Part shown: one piece after another, positions 59,573 through 64,000 of the stretch | How positions within the stretch are numbered: the stretch's first letter is position 1 | Layout: the number at the start of each line of letters is the position of its first letter | Assembly: GCF_001659605.2 (NCBI RefSeq) | Contig: NC_035170.2 | Span: forward strand, 6,138,001-6,202,000 | Direction: 5' to 3' | Source: Manihot esculenta | Taxonomy: Eukaryota; Streptophyta; Magnoliopsida; Malpighiales; Euphorbiaceae | Length of the DNA: 64,000 nucleotides | Notes under the pieces: model-generated | What the model was told of the DNA's origin: nothing | What the model saw: only the letters and a program-made list of their open reading frames with translations | Databases searched by the model: none | Position numbers and translations under genes: made by a program

Positions 59573-62070
59573 AATTTTATTATAATATTTTTTCTTATAT
59601 GAGATTGAATTTTATTAAATAAGATATTATTGTATAAATTAAAATTTATTTTAAAGAAACTCATTTAAAAACTATTTAAGATAATAATAATAATAATAAT
59701 AAATTTTATGCACTCAAAAGCTTAATTCCGTAGAAAGTGCATTTGAAATTAGATTTCAGATTCTACTCCCCAATCTCCGATCTCCATTTTAAAAAAATAA
59801 TAATAATACATTTTAAAATCAAATAATTAAATAATAAAAATAATTAAAGTAGGAGTAAAGGAAGAATAAACAGTAAAAATAATTGAATTACAGTATAAAT
59901 AATTAAGTGGTTCAAAATTAAAATAAATTAAATTAAATTAAAAAATTATTGATAATATTAAATTAATAAAAGGACTCTATTATTTTTGTTGTTGATTAGA
60001 AAATCAATTAAATTGAAAATAAAAAAAGGTAGAAAGGTGGAAATCAAAATTATTCCACTAAAACTAAAAATATACTTAAAAGATAGTAATAGTAACTAAT
60101 CTAAATTTAATAATTAAATAGCCAAATATCTAGAACATTAAAACAACATAAAAAAATAAAATATTAAAAATACTTTTAAAAAATAGGCAGAAGCTGAGAT
60201 TACCGTAATTATTATTTTGAAATTTAATTTTATAATATTTTCAAAATTCTTTTAAATTTTCTTAATAAACTCTAAAGTTTATTCAAATAAAAAACTTATT
60301 ATCTAGTTTAAAATTAATTATCATTGTTTTAAACCTTATAATTTTATTGTATTTTTATATATCATTTAAGATTTTTTTAAATAACTCTAAAAGTAACTGG
60401 AATTATAAAATTATCATCTATATTAAAAATTAAATTTTTAAATGATAAAATTACCAACTATTTTAAAAATTAATTAAATATTATTGTGAATAATTTAAGA
60501 GTTTAAAAATATTAAGGAATATCCCAATATTCTCTCATTTTTCCACTTTATATATATAGTATACACAAAATTTAAATTTTAAATAATACTATTTTATTTA
60601 GACATAATGCCTTTCATCTTTTTTCAAGTATAGCCAAGACTTTTAGTTTTATCTAATTTAACCTAATTTTATCTAATTTAATCTAATTTTAAAAGTTAAT
60701 ATTAATTATAGTGAAAAGCTAAAATTAATATATAAATTTAATTGACGTGTTCAATTCAGTCAGTGTAAAAAGAATTAACACTAACACAATATATATATCG
60801 AAATTTATATTTTAATTAAACTCCTAACTATATAATAAACACTGATCTTTAAAATTATGTTAAATTATAATTTTATCCTAATATCATAAAATTTATATGT
60901 AATCAAGTTCTACTTAATTTAACTTCTCATTTTATTTTCTCATACTATTATTTACGTTGTGACCTATTAGATTTCAAATATGTTGACAACAAATATAATT
61001 AACTAATTAGATAATTTGAAGGTTAAGAACATTATCTAGCAATATGTGAAGCCTACTCAAATATTTGAAATATGAGAAGTGATTTGATTTAACCTTTCAG
61101 TGTATGATTTCACAGTGTAATTACGATCCCTTTATCATAAATGTTCCAATTTAATATCTAATACACGGAGCGTGTCTGTTATATTAAATTATATTAGTTC
61201 TCATTTATAAGCCATTGACCTATTGAATGAAATTTCAAATCTAATTTGCTAATTTCATTCCAGCTCGCGCAAGAATTTCATGATCAATGCTAATACAAAA
61301 CAAATGAGACATTTTCTGAAAAAATTAGGGTGATGAATCCTATCTCAATCATATAAACACTTTTATATAGTTTTTATTATATCTAATTCATTCTCATTTA
61401 TTATTCATGAACGGAGTAACGTGTAAGATAAATTAAAACATAAAATTTCCTATATAAAATGATTTATTGATTTCAAGTCAAAAAATCACTTATACAACCA
61501 TCACTTAAATAATTCATATGTACAGGTTATTCTTCATATGGATTTCTTAAGCGGTTCACTTCAGTGTATTTATTTATAAAATAAGAAATTTATTTATAAA
61601 ATAAGAAATGTATTTATTTATAAAATAAATACCTTCATATTAATTGTAGATATCTTACATATCTCAACCGAGATGGGTTGCTTCCTCTATAAAAATATTA
61701 ATCAGGAACATTTAGAAATATTATTTAAATGCAATAGAAATCTCACCATTATAATCACATCATAATATTTTTTACATAATAATATAGTCTGATATACTTT
61801 ACTTTTATATTAAAGATAAATAAACATATTTATTAAAATCTATTAAAAATTTAAAAATACATAAAAAAATAATATTCACCTATAACCAACCGATTGATCG
61901 TAGAACATATACTAACTTTTTTTATTATAGTGAAATCCTGTCTTATGTGTGGACGTATCTCTTAGAGTCAAATCATATAAATCTTGTGTTCATTCTTCTC
62001 TCGTATAGTTATATTTTATAATATTTAGAGTTAACTAATGATATTTTATAAAATTTGAATGTTAAATAGT
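59182..62070. other. AT-rich intergenic DNA
   Basis: No gene seen. Simple repeats: (ATAA)8 at 59541-59573, (ATA)7 at 59681-59702, a CTAATTTAACCTAATTTTAT-type repeat near 60650-60695 and a threefold TTTATTTATAAAATAAGAAA repeat near 61566-61630. Confidence 0.6.
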
Positions 62071-62515
62071 ATAAATATTAACCGCCACCACAATAAATAT
62101 TAGAATCAGTAATAAAAAAATTTTCAGTGACATTAATTTGATACTATATTATTAGCATGAGGTAACAATATGGATAAAAATTATGGACATTAATAAAAAA
62201 ATACATCACTATTGATTATTATTAATAATTATATTTTTAGCAGTAATCATAATTTTATTACAAAACACCTATTACTATAATTTTGTAGCAGTAACTTGAA
62301 TTAATAATATATTTTTAACATAAATTTATGCCACAAACTTTATATTGATGGCAATAATTTTTTAGCAACAATTATAATTTTATTACAAAACACCTATGAC
62401 TATAATTTTATAGTAATAACATGCAATCATCATATGTTAGTATAAATTTACAATCCAAATTTTATATTTATGGCAAATAAATATTTTTTTTACTATTTTT
62501 ACATTTCGTGTAGTG
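62071..62515 (-). mobile_element. CACTA-like transposon end with a two-unit tandem repeat
   Basis: The right edge at 62515, read on the minus strand, begins CACTACACGAAATG, the style of a CACTA (En/Spm) terminus. Inside, a unit of about 122 bp occurs twice (about 62232-62352 and 62353-62475) with shared AATTTTATTACAAAACACCT, the kind of subterminal repetition such elements carry. No matching CACTA start was found to the left, so the element is truncated or its other end is too decayed. Confidence 0.5.
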
Positions 62516-63023
62516 TGTCAAATGTTATATATAAAAAAATTAAGTTAGACTAAGTGTATTTTTTATGTGAAATTTAAGAAATCAAAAGTAATAAAATTAA
62601 AAGTATAGAATACAATTATAAAAAAATATTTTACCATTTATTTGGTCATTAGCTTAAATGGAAGAAAACATTAGTGGGAGAGTGACCAAATAGTTTTCTT
62701 TTTCTTGTGAAAGGGAGCAATTCCAATATTAAAATTCAATTCAATATTATTATATTATATTATTTTAGAAACTTTGATTATTATCCATAAATTTAAATTA
62801 ATTTGTTTATACATTTAATAATAAACAAAAAATTTTAAAATACAACTATTATATATACAACAAATTTATTATAATAATTGAATTTGTGGATCATAGTATA
62901 ATCAATAATTTTAAATAATCTATTAATTTTAAATTTAGTGGATGTATACATTCTAGTGGCATAAAAAAATTGCTCAACAAAGTTAACGCTTGTAAATGGT
63001 GAGTAGATGAGGTGGATTGAGTG
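62516..63023. other. AT-rich intergenic DNA
   Basis: Nothing recognised. Confidence 0.5.
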
Positions 63024-63490
63024 TAGGGGTGTTCATTTCGGTCGGTTCGGTTCAAAACCGAACTGAACCGAATAAACTGAAAATCGAAATTTTAGTATTT
63101 ATCAAAACCGAACCGAATCAATTTTGATCAGAAATCGAACCGACCGGTCTGATTCGGTTCGATTCGATTCGGTTTGATCGGTTTCGATTTTTAATAAATT
63201 TTTTATTTTTCACACTTTATTTTTTAATATTTTAAAATTTAATTAAAATATTTTAATGCTAATATGATTTAATTTCTCTATATTATTGAAAATAACATAT
63301 TATTATCACTAAATCGGTTCGGTTCGGTTTTTTTGATTTTTTCTGATCAAAATCGAATCGAACTGAAATAACTGAAATTTTTGAAATTAAAAATCGAACT
63401 AAACCAAAATGAATAAAAAACTAAATCAAATATTTAAATTAATTCGGTTCGATCGATTTATTCGATTTGAACCGAATACTGCTAACCCTA
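63024..63490. mobile_element. hAT-type MITE with 8-bp imperfect target duplication
   Basis: 467 bp with inverted ends (left TAGGGGTGTTCATTTCGG; right, reversed, TAGGGTTAGCAGTATTCGG) and many GGTTCGGTT / AACCGAACC words in both orientations, so most of it can fold back. Flanking octamers are ATTGAGTG (63016-63023) and ATTGAAAG (63491-63498), 6 of 8 identical, which fits the 8-bp target duplication of hAT elements. Confidence 0.7.
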
Positions 63491-64000
63491 ATTGAAAGAA
63501 AAGTCTATGGTAATTTTATGTTATCAAATGGTAAGTCTATAAAAATATAACACGTAATAAAATATAATTATTTAAATAAAATTACTCGTTGATTTTTTAT
63601 TTATTTATTTTAAGTTCACTTTTTCTTTCTAGGATAAAAATTTTCCTACTTATTAAAATTTTATTAACTCATATTTTATATGCCTACATAGAATCATATA
63701 GTACTATATAATAACTCGCACATAATATATCTTTGAAATTGATGAACGGGTCAATGTGAATGAGGAAATTAGTGTTATTGCTTAAGACTAATTATTGCCG
63801 CTTTTAATTTGCAAGAGTTAAGCTTTGGGTTTCATTTAAACTTGTTACACTTGCAACATTTTTATCATTGTAGGAAACTATTGAAACAAACAAATAAAAT
63901 TTAATGCAATTCGATCATAACTTGATTCAATTAATTCATCTTATTAAAAATTTAAATTTAATGATTAAAGTTAGGGTAAATAATTTTAAGGTAATTAGCC
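63491..64000. other. AT-rich intergenic DNA to the window edge
   Basis: Nothing recognised. Confidence 0.5.

Overview
The window is plant nuclear DNA from a eudicot. It has spliced genes with GT-AG introns, very AT-rich intergenic DNA and nested LTR retrotransposons. Euphorbiaceae (cassava-like) is a weak guess from general feel only. Two host genes are convincing, both on the minus strand: a 1652-residue NT-C2/coiled-coil protein in eight exons (3285-11597) and a 377-residue 2-oxoglutarate/Fe(II) dioxygenase in four exons (42363-46040). Nearly everything else is mobile or decayed DNA.

Layout. 1-3040: a decayed Ty1/copia integrase fragment, a foldback AT-rich element and a GC-richer repeat fragment. 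3285-11597: the coiled-coil gene, with a MITE-like inverted repeat in its last intron. 11760-18530: AT-rich intergenic DNA with a 330-bp direct repeat. 18531-42000: two copies of one segment carrying a Tat-type element with an antisense ORF. The first copy is split by a 14.9-kb Tat/Retand-type Ty3/gypsy element (21442-36377, minus strand, 5-bp target duplication AGTAA). The second copy (36960-41900) keeps the unoccupied target site and carries its own 1.6-kb copia-type solo LTR. 42363-46040: the dioxygenase gene. 46144-50914: AT-rich intergenic DNA. 50915-59181: a Tat-type element whose inside is replaced by a chromovirus (52018-58528) with about 2-kb LTRs. 59182-64000: AT-rich DNA with a CACTA-like end and a hAT-type MITE.

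The most striking content lies in the 3' region of the 14.9-kb element. Antisense to gag-pol, the element's extra ORF contains about 640 bp of coding sequence recognisable as the largest subunit of RNA polymerase IV (NRPD1-like), the plant polymerase that starts RNA-directed silencing of transposons. The same region holds a nine-copy 35-38-bp tandem array and a nested solo LTR with a perfect target duplication. A second solo LTR of the same chromovirus family splits the RNase H domain. The sequence gives a relative order of events: Tat-type element, then segmental duplication, then insertion of the 14.9-kb element into one copy, then chromovirus LTR insertions inside it.
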